In this document: piece after piece, positions 36,855 through 47,682 of the stretch
Position numbering within the stretch: the first letter of the stretch is position 1
How the letters are laid out: each line of letters begins with the position of its first letter
Assembly (NCBI GenBank): GCA_019096195.1
Contig: JAGTXK010000120.1
Location: forward strand, 62,001 to 126,000
DNA from: Boletus sp. NGJ
Taxonomy: Eukaryota; Basidiomycota; Agaricomycetes; Boletales; Boletaceae
Length of the DNA stretch: 64,000 nucleotides
Direction of reading: 5' to 3'
Made by a program: the position numbers and the translations under genes
The notes under the pieces: generated by a model
Database searches by the model: none
Told to the model about the DNA's origin: nothing
Seen by the model: the letters and a program-made list of their open reading frames with translations, nothing else

Positions 36855-37489
36855 ATGCAGTTCTTGAAAGTCTGGTTCTCGTTGTTGGTAGCGGCGGCCT
36901 GCGTCTTCGCAGCTCAGCCACCCACTGAGCTCCAGATTAAGACCACTTTTATGCCCGAGGAATGCCCTGAAAAGGCGGCCAAGGGAGACACCATCTCCGT
37001 TCACTACGTGAGTCCACGACGTTCGGTTCATTGCTGTCCCAATCTCATCGTGAATATCGTGCATTTCAGACTGGTACTCTGTTTGATGATGGAACCAAGT
37101 TTGACTCAAGGTAGATTGTTTTATAAGACCTGGAAATGGGGTAATAACAAGGTGCCATAGTCTTGACCGGGGCAAAGTTTTCTCCTTCACACGTGTGTCA
37201 TTCTCCTCTCGCACGATTACAACGCTAACCGCGTCTTCTTAGTTGGTGTTGGTCAAGTGATTCGTGGTTGGGATGAGGGTCTTCTGGGTGCGTGTATCGG
37301 AGAGAAGCGCACATTGACCATCCCTTCTAGCCTGGGTTACGGTTCGTCTATTGCCATTCATTAGCACTTTTTCTCAGTGTATGATCTGTAGGGAGTCGTG
37401 GAGCTGGTGGAGTTATCCCCCCGAATGCTGCTCTGGTATTCACGACAGAACTCAAGGGCATACAACCTGGCAAGCGCGACGAGCTCTAA
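36855..37489 (+). CDS. ER-resident FKBP-type peptidyl-prolyl isomerase (FKBP2/Fpr2-like)
   Basis: Prolyl isomerase that assists folding in the secretory pathway. Signal peptide [19 protein letters not shown], cleaved near AAQPP. The mature FKBP domain runs from [20 protein letters not shown] through [53 protein letters not shown] and [16 protein letters not shown]. The C-terminus GKRDEL is a KDEL/HDEL-type ER retrieval signal. About 145 residues, as for FKBP2. An upstream in-frame ATG at 36831 would precede the signal peptide by eight residues; the start at 36855 gives a cleaner signal sequence. Four or five introns. Confidence 0.93.
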
Positions 37490-37647
37490 ACATTATTACT
37501 CGTACTTGCTTATGGAATGCGTGTTAGGTCCGACAAAGCACTGGCGGTGACCAAATAGATTCGACGCCTGTACCATCCTTCAGATTAAGTGTGCCCAATA
37601 CATCCTAACTTGATGCCATGTCGACCAGCCTGATGAGTGCAAGCTGA

Positions 37648-39178
37648 TTAGGCGATCGCTCGCTTCGTCTCCGGCCCTTTCAGCTTCTCTTGTACGAGTT
37701 CACCGAATTCCTCCCTAAGTATAGCCTCCCTCCTCTCTCTCTCCTCTCTTTGTAACTTGAGGATACCCCTCTTTTCCTCTGCGCTGATGACCTGGTTTTC
37801 CTTCCTCATACGGACAGCGTTCATGCGCTTGTGCCTGCTGCCGCTCATGACATACCCAACAGACTCAAACTGTGCTATCTCGTCCGACGTGAGACCGATT
37901 TCACCACGACGAGGGATGCGAGTTTGTGTATCGTCTTGCAGGAAGGCGGCCATGGCGCTGCCTTCGCCGCGTAGCAATGCGCTACCATAAGCGCGCTCGT
38001 CTACCTTCTTGGATGCGGTCGGCTTCATGAGAGGCTGAGGTCCGACATTCATGTCCGAGTCGTCGTCGTCGTCGTCTTCGTCGTCTTCATCTACCTGCCT
38101 GTTGGTGTGTGATGGTATAATGGCTACGGGTGGCGCTGAACTGTTGCTCTGAGATGTCACGACAAATGGTGCCGCAGCTGCTGGTTTTTCGACCCATTCT
38201 CCCTCATCCTCAGACATGCGAGGAGAGGAGGGCGCAGGACTCGCACTCGGACTCTGTGGACGACTTTTACTCTTGCTCCTCCGGTCGTCCCGGTCTCTTT
38301 CTCTGGAGCGCTCTTCTTCCTCGGTATCGCGGTGGCTTCGTGACCGACGTCTGTGTTCTCTTCTTTCCTTTTCTTTCCGAGCGCGTTTACGCTCTTTGCG
38401 TTCACGACGACGGCGTTCTGATTCCGATTCCGAGGACTCCATCGGAGTATCTGAGCGGTCCCGTTTGGATTTTCTGTGAGAAGATTGACGCTCAGGTGAT
38501 CTACGGGAAAGGGTGTCATGGCGGAGAATGAGAAACGGGTAGAATAGTCACATACGGTGCGCGTGCAGGAGCTTTCGGCGAAGGCGGCCAGATGCTGAAC
38601 GTTGAACCTTCCCTCTGCGCTCTGCGGCTACGAAACATATTTCAGCATACATACTCACCCGGCAAAGAGAGGAAAAAAGTGGCGCACCTTTCCAAATACT
38701 CGCCGCTGCCGCCCCCGTAGCCACTGCGCCGCTGGTACAATCCGTCTTGCGGGTGGCGAGTGGGATACATGCTAGGCGTTCCCGGAGCAGGCGATGCGGG
38801 GCGCTTGTACTCTCCGTAATCCGGTGAGGCTCGCCTTTGACTCCTGCTTCTTTCCTTGTCCCTGTCTCGCTCCCGCTCTCGATGTCTACCTCTGTCTCTG
38901 TCTCTGTCGTCCACCCACCTCCTACTGCCCCTCCGTCGGGGTGAAGTCCGATCGTCGTCGCGGTCTCTTCCCCGGTCACGTCTATCGTCCGGTCGCACCC
39001 TCTCCCTCTCTCCTCCCCTTCCTCTCTGACTGTCGTTGTCGCTCTCTCTGTCCCACTCTCTGCGGTCTCTGTTGTACCTGTGGGATGGCGAGGGTGACCT
39101 TGGACGACGGAGGCCCGGATAAACATCCTTTGGGTCTTGTGGAACTAGGCCCATGCGCGAGGGGTGAACGGTGGCCAT
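37648..39178 (-). CDS. NKAP family RS-rich nuclear protein
   Basis: NKAP is an RS-domain nuclear factor associated with splicing and transcriptional repression. N-terminal half: MATVHPSRMGLVPQDPKDVY, then a long Arg/Asp/Ser-rich low-complexity region with RD and RE repeats. A short exon encodes FSIWPPSPKAPAR, the conserved NKAP WxPSPK element. Next come another RS/RE region and an acidic stretch (DDEDDDDDDSDMNVGPQPL). The diagnostic C-terminal domain is RIPRRGEIGLTSDEIAQFE, SVGYVMSGSRHKRMNAVRMR and KENQVISAEEKRGILKL. Four exons. It ends GPETKRAIA. Low-complexity composition makes exon borders near 38480-38690 somewhat uncertain; the C-terminal domain is unambiguous. Confidence 0.9.
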
Positions 39179-39520
39179 CTTCTGAAGTTTTGGTACTGGT
39201 CAGAGTGAGCAGCCAGAGGGCACGCACGCTGACTCAGCAGTGCAGGACCCGAAAAGGCCGACTACCCCTGATACCGCCTGTTAGTGGACGGCAACGATTA
39301 TCATTTGGTATCATGGTAAGTAGAGTAATAATACACGCGACAAAGAATTGAATGGTGATTGATGTGTGACATGTTTGTTGTTGCGGCCGGTAATGAATGT
39401 GGCGGTGGAGCGAAATACGATAAACTGGGCGCAGAGGCCCAGGTAGTGTGAAGGGTATGAATGATCTTGAGGGATTTCGACGATCGAAAGAAAAGGCAAA
39501 GGCGGAGGTAGCTTAAGAGT
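39179..39520. other. Intergenic region, NKAP promoter and kinase 3' flank
   Basis: 342 bp with no supported gene, upstream of NKAP and downstream of the kinase stop (both minus). Nothing further recognised. Confidence 0.45.
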
Positions 39521-40618
39521 CTAAATCTCAGCCGGTATTGTGTCTTCTTTCATTAATCTTTTCCTCGTGTCGAGTTTCCTCAGGTACTCCCTAGCACGCA
39601 CCTCGAAGATCTCACAACCAATGAAGAGACTGTCGGGGACGATGTCCTTACATTGCTCCCACGGCTTGAGATCTACGACCTCGCACCTATCGATGGCAAC
39701 AAGGACCATGCCAAAGCTGTATGCATCCGCGAGGAGCGGATCATGGCACTCGCCACGTAATACCTCTGGAGCGGCGAATGGCCGAGTACCGGGGTGAATT
39801 TGCTCGACCATCCTTGGATGTGCCTTTGAACCTGGCGTATTAGTTGGCTTACGGTTGAGGTGCTGGAAGGGATCTGCAGGTTCGTCGGATGGCGGGAGGA
39901 ATATTGAATCCATAGAGACAGAGCGGCCGAAATCGAGAAGCTTTATCGTATCAGAGGAGCGGGTGACTTGAATGTTGAGAAGAGAGAGATCACCGTGGCT
40001 CAAGTGAAAGGCATGGAGATGGGTGAGACCGTCGAGGAGCTGGTTATAAAAGTCGATCTTCTTTGCTCGGGAGAGAGGGGGACGGTTGCGAATGATGTCG
40101 TAGAGAGTGCGGCCATCGACGTACTCGAGGACCATGCCGACGTTCTCGAGGCAACCGAGGAAAGCGGCGATGTTGCGGTGGCGAGAGAGAGTTGTGTAAA
40201 CACGCAACTCTGCGAGGAATTGGGTAGTGACATCCCGAGCATTTGACTGTATCTCTCCGTTTATCTCGAGCTGGACGACGTCTGGTTTCTTGACGACGCA
40301 CTTGAAGAGGACGGAGGCGGAACCCTGGGCACAGGGGGCAAGGTTTGCGGTTGAGTTTGGTGGGGCAGAGTATGCGGAAGGAGTGGGGAAGGAGAAGATG
40401 GAGGTCGGGTGTGGGGGTGGTTTGTATACGGATGCGGATGGATTTGGGGATTTTGTATCCTTGTCTGGTTCGGAGGAGAACGAGTTTGAAGATGAATTCA
40501 AGACGGGTGCCTCCTGGTCGAGTTCGACTGGAGGAGTTGAGTGAGTGGAGGAGAAAGAGAAAGAGAGACGGACCCATCCACCAGTTCTTTTTAGATGTGA
40601 GGGTGACGCGCTTGACAT
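39521..40618 (-). CDS. Protein kinase domain protein, HGD-type catalytic loop
   Basis: Single-exon gene of 365 residues. A Ser/Pro-rich N-terminus (about residues 1-90) is followed by a kinase fold. The ATP-site lysine is probably in FKCVVKKPDVVQLE (about residue 109). Then AELRVYTTLSRHRNIAAFLG (alpha-C and beta-4), the hinge GMVLEYVDGRTLYDII, catalytic loop HLSHGDLSLLNIQV (about residue 208, HGD in place of HRD), IKLLDFGRSVS with an intact DFG, FAAPEVLRGE and AYSFGMVLVAIDRC. The glycine-rich loop is not obvious. The catalytic Asp, DFG Asp and APE are present, so activity is plausible. It belongs to the fungal kinase-like group rather than a named family. The frame stays open further upstream to about 41308, but that part is antisense to the divergent alpha-crystallin gene; I start at MSSASPSHLKRTGG. 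Confidence 0.8.
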   Translation of the reverse strand: MSSASPSHLKRTGGWVRLSFSFSSTHSTPPVELDQEAPVLNSSSNSFSSEPDKDTKSPNPSASVYKPPPHPTSIFSFPTPSAYSAPPNSTANLAPCAQGSASVLFKCVVKKPDVVQLEINGEIQSNARDVTTQFLAELRVYTTLSRHRNIAAFLGCLENVGMVLEYVDGRTLYDIIRNRPPLSRAKKIDFYNQLLDGLTHLHAFHLSHGDLSLLNIQVTRSSDTIKLLDFGRSVSMDSIFLPPSDEPADPFQHLNRKPTNTPGSKAHPRMVEQIHPGTRPFAAPEVLRGECHDPLLADAYSFGMVLVAIDRCEVVDLKPWEQCKDIVPDSLFIGCEIFEVRAREYLRKLDTRKRLMKEDTIPAEI

Positions 40619-40757
40619 GCATTGATAAGAGAGAGATGGACAGTCCTCTTGTCGGATGTCGGAATGTGATGTCACTACTATTGTATAAATTCTCACGCCA
40701 CTAGTAAGCACTCCACGGTTCCCTCCCACCTCGACACGAAAATTCAGCGTCTCTAGC
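40619..40757. promoter_or_regulatory. Divergent promoter, kinase / alpha-crystallin-domain gene
   Basis: Only 139 bp separate the two start codons, so the promoters and 5' UTRs must overlap or be very short. No E-box seen here. Confidence 0.5.
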
Positions 40758-41757
40758 ATGCCACGCAACTTGCTCAACGTTCCTCCTGCTCTCCTCGCCG
40801 AGTCTTCAGACAACACCTCCTCAGATCCCTCCCAGTCCAGAATCCACTCAGAAAAGCCAAACGAACCCACATTACCCCACACAACTCCCCCCGCTCGATT
40901 CCCCCCCTCGCTTTCAGATCCACAGCCAAGGTCGTACCCCGGCCCTGCCTCCCAACCTGCTCCGCTCTCATGGAGTGCAGAACAGGGCTCAACGCTCTCA
41001 CAAACATCTGATGCTAGTCTTCCCGTCCCTCCACCGTCAGAACGCTCCCCATCACGAAGCAGTTCTTTTCTCTCCTCGTCTGCAGAGGCTGCTAAACGCC
41101 GCCCTTTGCCTACACCTCCGTTGATGCTCCAGCATTCGCCATCCTCGTCTGAGCTACGCCGCATATCTGTCCCTATCCCATCCTCCCCTCCACCTCCGTA
41201 TTCCATGTTTCTTCCCACAGAGGATCCAGTGTCAATGACCCGCAATTTGTCCACAGTGGTCGCATCCGCTTCCACTACCACGCTGGCCCCCGAAGCACCA
41301 GTAATCATGGCCCCCCTGCCGAACGAGCAAGGAGCTCACGGTCTTGCACCGTACGATTCATTCCTCTGCCATACTCCCCCGGCAAATACATGGATTGCCG
41401 TGGAAACTTCTCAGTCGGAATACGTCCTACTGGTCCGGTTACCAGGTTTCAGACGAGACGGAATGCAAGTCCGCTTCCTTTCAATTTCAGATCTTTCACT
41501 CATCCCCTCCCTTAGAACCATTGCTACAAGGAGGCGTCGGATATTGCATGTTGTCGCAGATTCCTGGGAGCCAGAAGGCGGTATGTCGCACCATTCCAAA
41601 CAACGTTGTTGTGAGTTGACCATGTTTACCAGGTCACTTTGAGCGCCGCGTGTCTTTTGGCTATGATGCTGAATTAGCCCAAGTACGAGCCGAATTCGAC
41701 GGTGAAATGCTTCGAATAGTCGTTCCACGTCGTATTTCAGCCATCCTTTCGCGATAA
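40758..41757 (+). CDS. Pro/Ser-rich protein with C-terminal alpha-crystallin (HSP20-like) domain
   Basis: The first 200 residues are low-complexity and Pro/Ser-rich (PLPTPPLMLQHSPSSSELRR). The last 100 form an HSP20-like fold: NTWIAVETSQSEYVLLVRLP, GFRRDG, then TIATRRRRILHVVADSW, HFERRVSFGYDAELAQVRAE and FDGEMLRIVVPRR. HSP20-like domains act as ATP-independent holdase chaperones or as binding modules; this domain sits at the end of a long disordered region, unlike typical short small heat-shock proteins. The intron at 41465-41515 fits only with a GC donor (GCAAGT), giving GFRRDG-I-TIATRRRR; the nearby GT donor (at 41469) breaks the frame. A second intron lies near 41581-41634. No heat-shock element was identified. 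Confidence 0.85.
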
Positions 41758-43123
41758 TCACCACCTCGATTTGAGCCATGGGCTTGACGCACTTTCCCTA
41801 TGGATATGTGCATCGTGTTCAATCCGGAATGGCCAGTTTCGCACATTGGTAAACTAGCCCTCTGCGTAATTTCAAACACATCCTTTGCTCATTCAAATTC
41901 AACTGTATACTACTGATCCGATAACATTTCTATCACCCACTGGAGCATAGCACACCTACATCTCTATCGTTTCTTCGGACAATTACGTTACATTTCTCCA
42001 TGCTTTTTGTTGGTCTGCATTCCTTGCCGCCACATGTCCTTGACCGTTGGCGGACAAGCTTGTGACCCCAAAGTTATCACGCCACTTTTATACCTATTGA
42101 ATACCTGTTTTTTTTTTTTTTTTGTACTGGAGCTTCGTAAACCATCATCTAAGTCCCCATGCGTGTATACTACATGGTACGAATGGTGATTAACTTATTC
42201 CCTGAGCTCGGGCAAGCACAGGACTGAGCAAAAACTGAACACGGTTTTTCTTTCAAATCTGTCGCATACGCCACAGCTAACAGATCCTCTCGAGAGGTTT
42301 CGCAGTTTGGTAGCTCTCGGCCGGATCAGATACGATGAACAGCAGATCCGAACCGTCATGCATGACATCCACTCGTACAGCATGAAATGCTCCACTCTGA
42401 CAAGTTGATGCACCGCTGACGATTCGTGTTGCCACTAATAGCTTCACAGGTTGCAACGCCAACTCCGCACAGGAAATCTGCAATGCGGGTCTCCCGTGCC
42501 GTCACCGACATTGGCTCATTGCACGCAAGGAACACTAGGATGAACAAATTCACTGTATCAGTAGAGTCATGGTTCACCGTGATTTTCAGGTCCCCACCTT
42601 GGAATGATAGCCTCTTGTACGAAAGATCGAGTTGGCGCAACGATAACCAACGTAATCGGGTAGAGTATACTGCGTGACCTGATGTTTACCAGGGATATAG
42701 GTCAAGTGAATATGGTGAGTCTAATCAGCCCCACAAGATCGGGGTTAGATACAGAGTATAACACGACCGTCGACGATCGCAACCATCAAGGGTATGGGTG
42801 ACCTACTGAGGTGATGCCGGTGGTTACGAATGGAAAGAGTGATAGGAATGGTTTCGCGTAGCTTCGTCAGCGGTCCACGAGAGTCACGTCCAAGGACCGT
42901 ATGAGGCATCATGGAAAGCCAAAGAGACAAGATACCAGTCGGATGCCGACGTTTGGGTAGCAAGATGAAGCGGTGTGGATGGACGACCACCCCGTCGTAA
43001 TATCGTGCTAATGGTGTTGCGTTCAAATGTCAATGCAATCAAACAAGTAAGTTCTCACGTACTTTGTTGTACTTTCCACCAGCCCACTTTTGACTCTTCA
43101 ACGCAAAAACCTACGGGCACGCG
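41758..43123. other. 1.4 kb region with a possible orphan minus-strand gene
   Basis: No recognised gene. A 16-nt T run lies at 42108-42123. Minus-strand frames between about 42277 and 43040 look partly protein-like and are entered separately. The right end should contain the TAF12 promoter. Confidence 0.35.
42277..43040 (-). CDS. Possible orphan gene, unrecognised (approximate ends)
   Basis: Several consecutive minus-strand frames read like exons: PHRFILLPKRRHPTGILSLW and IPLMVAIVDGRVIL (about 42745-43000), then LSYKRLSFQGGDLKITVNHD, LFILVFLACNEPMSVTA and DFLCGVGVAT (42440-42640), then HAVRVDVMHDGSDLLFIVSD (42277-42420). I could not find a start codon or join the pieces with confident splice sites, and recognise no family. 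It may be a real lineage-specific gene, a decayed gene or chance. Confidence 0.25.
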
Positions 43124-44397
43124 ATGGCCATGAACTCTACGAACACGTCGGAATCGCCAGTTTCGCAAAACCCAGCGAATATCATCACTGCTCTCGGAAA
43201 TGCCTTCAAAAGCCAGAATGGCGAATCCATCACCGGCGAACGCATCGCTCAGCTGCTCGCACAGAACATGGGTCAACTCGGGGAGCTCGCGCGTCAAGGG
43301 AAACTCAATCCTCAGCAGATCCAGCAGGTCTGGACACGTCCATGTCGAGCGATGACTGATCATACCACCCCTTTGTTTCATTAGTTGAAGGAATACGCGG
43401 AGAGGTACAAGCCCACTACGACCGCGGGACCGAGTACGTCGGGGACGCCCACGCCGGGGACGACTGCGACCAAGGTATCGTGATAAACGTAACCGACCCC
43501 GCGTTTCATGTCATTGAACTTTTTGATTACCTCCCAAGACCACTACGCCTTCCGTGACGTCTGCTGTGTCGACTGCGCCGACTTCCGCTTTCAAAAGTGG
43601 CTCTCCGGCGCCGGTACTCACCTCGACACCAGGAGACGGCTATCCCATCAGCCAGACGCTCAACACGACGAATCCAGGCCCTGTCCAATGGGCGACGGCA
43701 CAACAAGGAAGGCCGACGCTGACAGGTGGCATGAACGGTGGTAGGATGTCAGGTCAGTCCGCACGGGTCCGGGCGTCTGCGTTATGATTGACGGTGTGTG
43801 AAATCGTCGAACAGGGACGCCGTCTCAGATCGCGAGGGGTGATGATGCGACCTCGCTCACGCTTGATGACGGTCGGGCAAGGAGGAAGAATACGCTGGGC
43901 GATCAGAGCATGCGGCGATCAATACAGGACCTCGTCACGAGCATCGATCCCAACGTACGGATCGAACCCGAGGTCGAGGATGTACGTCGTCCCCCACACT
44001 TTGTGTTCATGTCTCCGTTTGGCTGACGCGAACGTACAAAGTTGCTCTTGCAAATCGCAGACGAGTTCATCGATTCCGTGAGCAATTTCAGTTGTCGACT
44101 TGCTAAACATCGAGGGGGGGATACGCTGGAGGTGAAGGACTTGCAGCTCCATCTCGGTAGGTTGGTATAGCCGTCCTCGACGAGTGCTGTTCACCGTGCG
44201 GCACAGAACGAAACCACAACATCCGCATTCCTGGATTTGCCTCGGATGACACGCGCATATCATTATCGCAGGCGGCGGTGACCCCTGCTGTCACTGCACC
44301 AACCACGAAAAAAGCAGCTCAGGGCACTTCCATGTCCCTTCGGAGCCAGCGGTTGGCTCAAGTGCAACAAGCCAAGCGGGAGGCAAAATTAATCTGA
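43124..44397 (+). CDS. TAF12: TAF12 (TFIID/SAGA histone-fold subunit)
   Basis: Histone-fold subunit shared by TFIID and SAGA, pairing with TAF4 or Ada1. The Gln/Ser/Thr-rich N-terminus contains [20 protein letters not shown] and a low-complexity Thr/Pro/Ser stretch. The C-terminal histone fold is diagnostic: [60 protein letters not shown] and [18 protein letters not shown]. It ends [19 protein letters not shown]. About six introns; junctions at the histone fold close in frame. Confidence 0.94.
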
Positions 44398-44633
44398 TGA
44401 CCTTGGGTTTCTGTTGTTGTAGTCACATGTACCTTTATCCTTGCAATATCACTGATGATCGATACAAGAATTAAAATAGTGGTATCATCAGAACAATGGG
44501 GACCATGTAGCGAACGACTCTACTGATCATAGATTCTATCCAAATAACTTGCGAACAAATGCATGCATTCGTCTCTGGATACATAGTCGAGCCATTGACT
44601 GCATGCAGCCAAAGGTATCGTCTGTGACTGTTG

Positions 44634-46381
44634 TCATAATTTATGTGTGCAAGGGATCCCGTCCCGAAACGAGGCTATAGCGGACCGGTGCTGGCTGATC
44701 GCAAGGACTATGAAGGCGTGCCATATAGCATGCGAGCCACCACCGCACCAGTCAAGCCAATGGGAGAGACGCGGGGAGAGAAAACGTTCCGGTGTGTTGG
44801 TAACATAGAATGTGAGGCCGATCAAATAGGAGATCAAAGATGGCCAGACGGGATCTGTAATTTATTAACCGGGAGAACGTTGACGAAAAATAAAGGGACT
44901 TACTGATATATTCAATCACCTGTCGTAGTGAGTGAAGGTATGCTAATACAGCGAGGGGTGCGATAGCTGTGAAAGCCATACAGAGGAAGACGCCAACTCG
45001 AACGTGCTAGTTGACCGTTGTCACCTTGTGTGAAGGTGGTAGAGATATCTTACCCTGTATGCTGTATCGTTGAACCATTTGAGGAATGGAAACGCATTGC
45101 CGGCCACACCGATGAGGAAGCAGCAAGCGAGGAAGAACTTTCCTAGCACGGGATGACACTGGAAACCATAGTACACAATGGTGCCGATGCTGGCGCTGAT
45201 AAGCCTGTCAAGCTGAGTTAGCGACGTGTACTGGGGAAATAAAAGGATATACTTACCATCCAATGCCAACATAATCAATCCGAGCGCACAGATCCATGCC
45301 GTCATGGTGCGCGCATCCAGCCATAGTGTGCCATATCACGCTAGTGAACAGACAAACAAGTGCAAAGGTAATGAATGCGGTTTCGGGAATGTCTTGAGGC
45401 GCAGATGAGTTAAACAAAGGAATAAAGTTGATCAGCCACAACATGAGCGGAACGAGATGAGTATGGATATTGACTGAACGTGTATGAGTAGGATGCAAGG
45501 GCGGCAGAGGAGGAACGCACGTGTTTCATTGTGCCATGCAAACAGGGACATAATGATAAGCGGCCACTTCTCGAGTGGGATGAACCTGATGCAAGGGACA
45601 TGAAGAAAACATGAGGAACGTGCGTGGGCTAAAGACTTACCGGTACCCTCTAGTGACAAATCGGTTGTTGCGCCACTGCGGCGGTAGGTCAACGTAGCAA
45701 ATAAGCTTTGAGCCTTGGAAGGACTGCTTGATGGCGCGAGTAATATCACGAGCCATATCCTCTGCCTCGGTAACGTCGTCGGACAATTCGGCAATGAGTT
45801 CAGAAGACGTGATGGACTCGAAAAGGCCCGACAAACGTGTGCTGCCAGGAAAGGTATGCAAATCGGTCGTGAGCACATCCATTGATCTCAAATGTGCTTG
45901 AAGGAACTGGAGTCGAGCTGATAGGGCAGAGATATGCTTGTCCGATAAGCAGGATCGAACGTCTTCCATGACGGAAGTATCCGCCAAGGAATGAGAGAGC
46001 TGAGCACGAACATTGTTCAAGGAAGGAACGTCGGGGAGCTCTGGGAGATGGGAGCAAACATCGGATCTGAGGCTGCGAAGCATCTCGAGAGCGTCCCTTG
46101 CCCATGCGCGTGCCTCTTCGACGGTATGTTCGCCTTTGAGCTTGAGCGCTGCGGGAATACCGATATCTGAGATGGGCGATTCGAACCGTCGAAAGCCGGT
46201 TCTCGACGTCCTCTAGGTACGAGAGGAGGAGGATTCTAAGCGCTCCGAGAGACTGCCTCGCGGACCCAGAGGAGGTGAAGTCGAGTGCTTCAAGAAGAGG
46301 GGGAACATCATGCGTGTCGATGTTGGAGAGGCGACGTCGATGGCGGAGACGATTCCTGGTCACCGTCGTCGCGGTCGACAT
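44634..46381 (-). CDS. PAQR/AdipoR (hemolysin III) family protein, IZH3-like
   Basis: Seven-span membrane protein of the progestin and adipoQ receptor superfamily; fungal members affect zinc, lipid and sterol homeostasis and may be ceramidase-like. A long cytosolic N-terminal extension (about 250 residues, with SNIDTHDVPPLLEALDFTS and LRSLRSDVCSHLPELPDVPS) is typical of Izh3 rather than the short Izh1/2/4. The core carries the motifs SLFAWHNETLNIHTHLVP, FTSVIWHTMAGCAHHDGMDL, ARIDYVGIG and GGGSHAIWHAFIVLA; the His residues that bind the metal are all present. It ends IPCTHKL. About eight introns. Divergent from the peptidyl-tRNA hydrolase gene across 153 bp. Confidence 0.91.
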
Positions 46382-46534
46382 CGTGAAAGAACAAAAGTGC
46401 TGGCAATGGTTGGGACCGAGCAAGACGCATTTTGAATGGCCGGGTCACGTGGACAATGTCTCTGCGGCGTGCATGCCTGACGAGTCCGAAATGAGACTTG
46501 GTAAATTATCAGTCAAGATTGGCACCCGGTCCAC
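46382..46534. promoter_or_regulatory. Divergent promoter, PAQR / peptidyl-tRNA hydrolase, with CACGTG
   Basis: 153 bp between the ATGs. A CACGTG E-box lies at 46446-46451 (context GGTCACGTGGAC). Shared regulation is inferred from spacing only. Confidence 0.55.
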
Positions 46535-47198
46535 ATGCCTAGTAGAATACCCCAGCTGCTGGTCGTCGGTTTGGGTAACTTTCCATTCCCAAACACTCGA
46601 CATAGGTTCGTTCTGTCTGCAGAAATCGCTGTCGCTTACCGAGTTCTCGTAGTGTCGGTCATCTCGTAGTAGATGCCCTCGCTTCTCGCTTTGGCATTCG
46701 CGTGTCTCCCAACAAAGCCCTCAACGGTTTCGCTGGCCGTTCACATGTCATCCTCGGCGACTTGAACGTCGACCTGACTCTCTTCAAACCAAGTACGTTA
46801 CTCTCTTCCTCGAGCCGTACCACCGCCACCATCTGTACGCACCAGAGCCCCTCATGAACATCACCGGACCAGCAGTCGCCGCTGCGCTTCGTCACACCGT
46901 CAAAATCCCGGGTGCGATGATCGTGATCCATGACTCGCTCGAACACAAACCCAAGACCCTCTCTGTCAAGTTTGGCGGCTCGGCCAACGGCCACAACGGC
47001 GTTCGAAGCGTTGTAGCGGCCCTTGGAGACCCTAACTTTCATAGGTTCCGCATCGGAATCGGTCGTGATGGTGATGCGGCGTCATATGTACTTGGCAGAC
47101 TGTCTACTGAGGAGTGCGCCCATTGGGATGTCGGTGGCGGCTTGGACATGGTCTACAAGGAACTCGCCAAGATAGCTCTCAAACCGCCTGTCACCTGA
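46535..47198 (+). CDS. PTH1: Peptidyl-tRNA hydrolase, Pth1 (bacterial-type)
   Basis: Releases tRNA from prematurely dropped peptidyl-tRNA; the bacterial-type enzyme in fungi usually serves mitochondria. Start MPSRIPQLLVVGLGN with the GLGN motif, then FPNTRHSVGHLVVDAL holding the catalytic His (codon after TR), and PLMNITGPAVAAAL with the substrate-binding Asn. The MIVIHDSLEHKP block corresponds to the family HDELD, and GGSANGHNGVRSV to the GGxxGHNG loop. It ends IALKPPVT. Three exons: intron 1 splits the codon after TRH, intron 2 follows LTLFKP. No clear mitochondrial presequence precedes the fold, so location is uncertain. Confidence 0.93.
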
Positions 47199-47682
47199 TG
47201 CGGTATCCCTTTTAACGCCCCTCGAGGCTTCGTGGAAGATGTCTGACCGTGCTCCATGTCAAAGGCAGATAGTCGTGTGTTCGCGCTCAAGATTGGCACA
47301 CAAGTATTACTTTGCCTGCGTAGGTTCCTACTACCATGACCCTATGCTGATGAGCAGCAGATATCCGTGGTCTAATACTAGCAGTGTATTTCATCGACAC
47401 CCCGATATATAGCAACTCGAGTAATACCATCAAGAAACATCCACAACATCGCAAAAACACTACAGACACGCTATATACACTCTGTAACAGTTATCCATAA
47501 GTCATTATCGAATGCGTGATATATGTGGAGGAAAAATAGACAGCGTCAGAGTATCGACATGTTGAAGAATGCTTAGAATGTGATGTTGATTATACCAGGG
47601 GTCGCATTCTCAGACCGTATCGCAAAGTTATGTCTACAGTGATATCAGCTGACATTCGGTTCCTGCAAAGCTAGAGGAAATA
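47199..47682. other. Convergent 3' flanks, PTH1 and orphan membrane protein
   Basis: 484 bp between two convergent stop codons. No coding potential, repeat or RNA gene recognised. Confidence 0.5.

Noticed and set aside
40619-41308. N-terminal 230-residue extension of the kinase reading frame
   Set aside because: It is antisense to the Pro/Ser-rich exon of the divergent HSP20-like gene and has Gly/Glu-rich composition typical of the shadow of such a repeat-rich exon; the kinase domain and its Ser/Pro leader begin at 40618.
46165-46200. GATTCGAACC, tRNA T-loop-like sequence
   Set aside because: Lies within the PAQR coding exon and no acceptor stem or anticodon arm can be formed around it.
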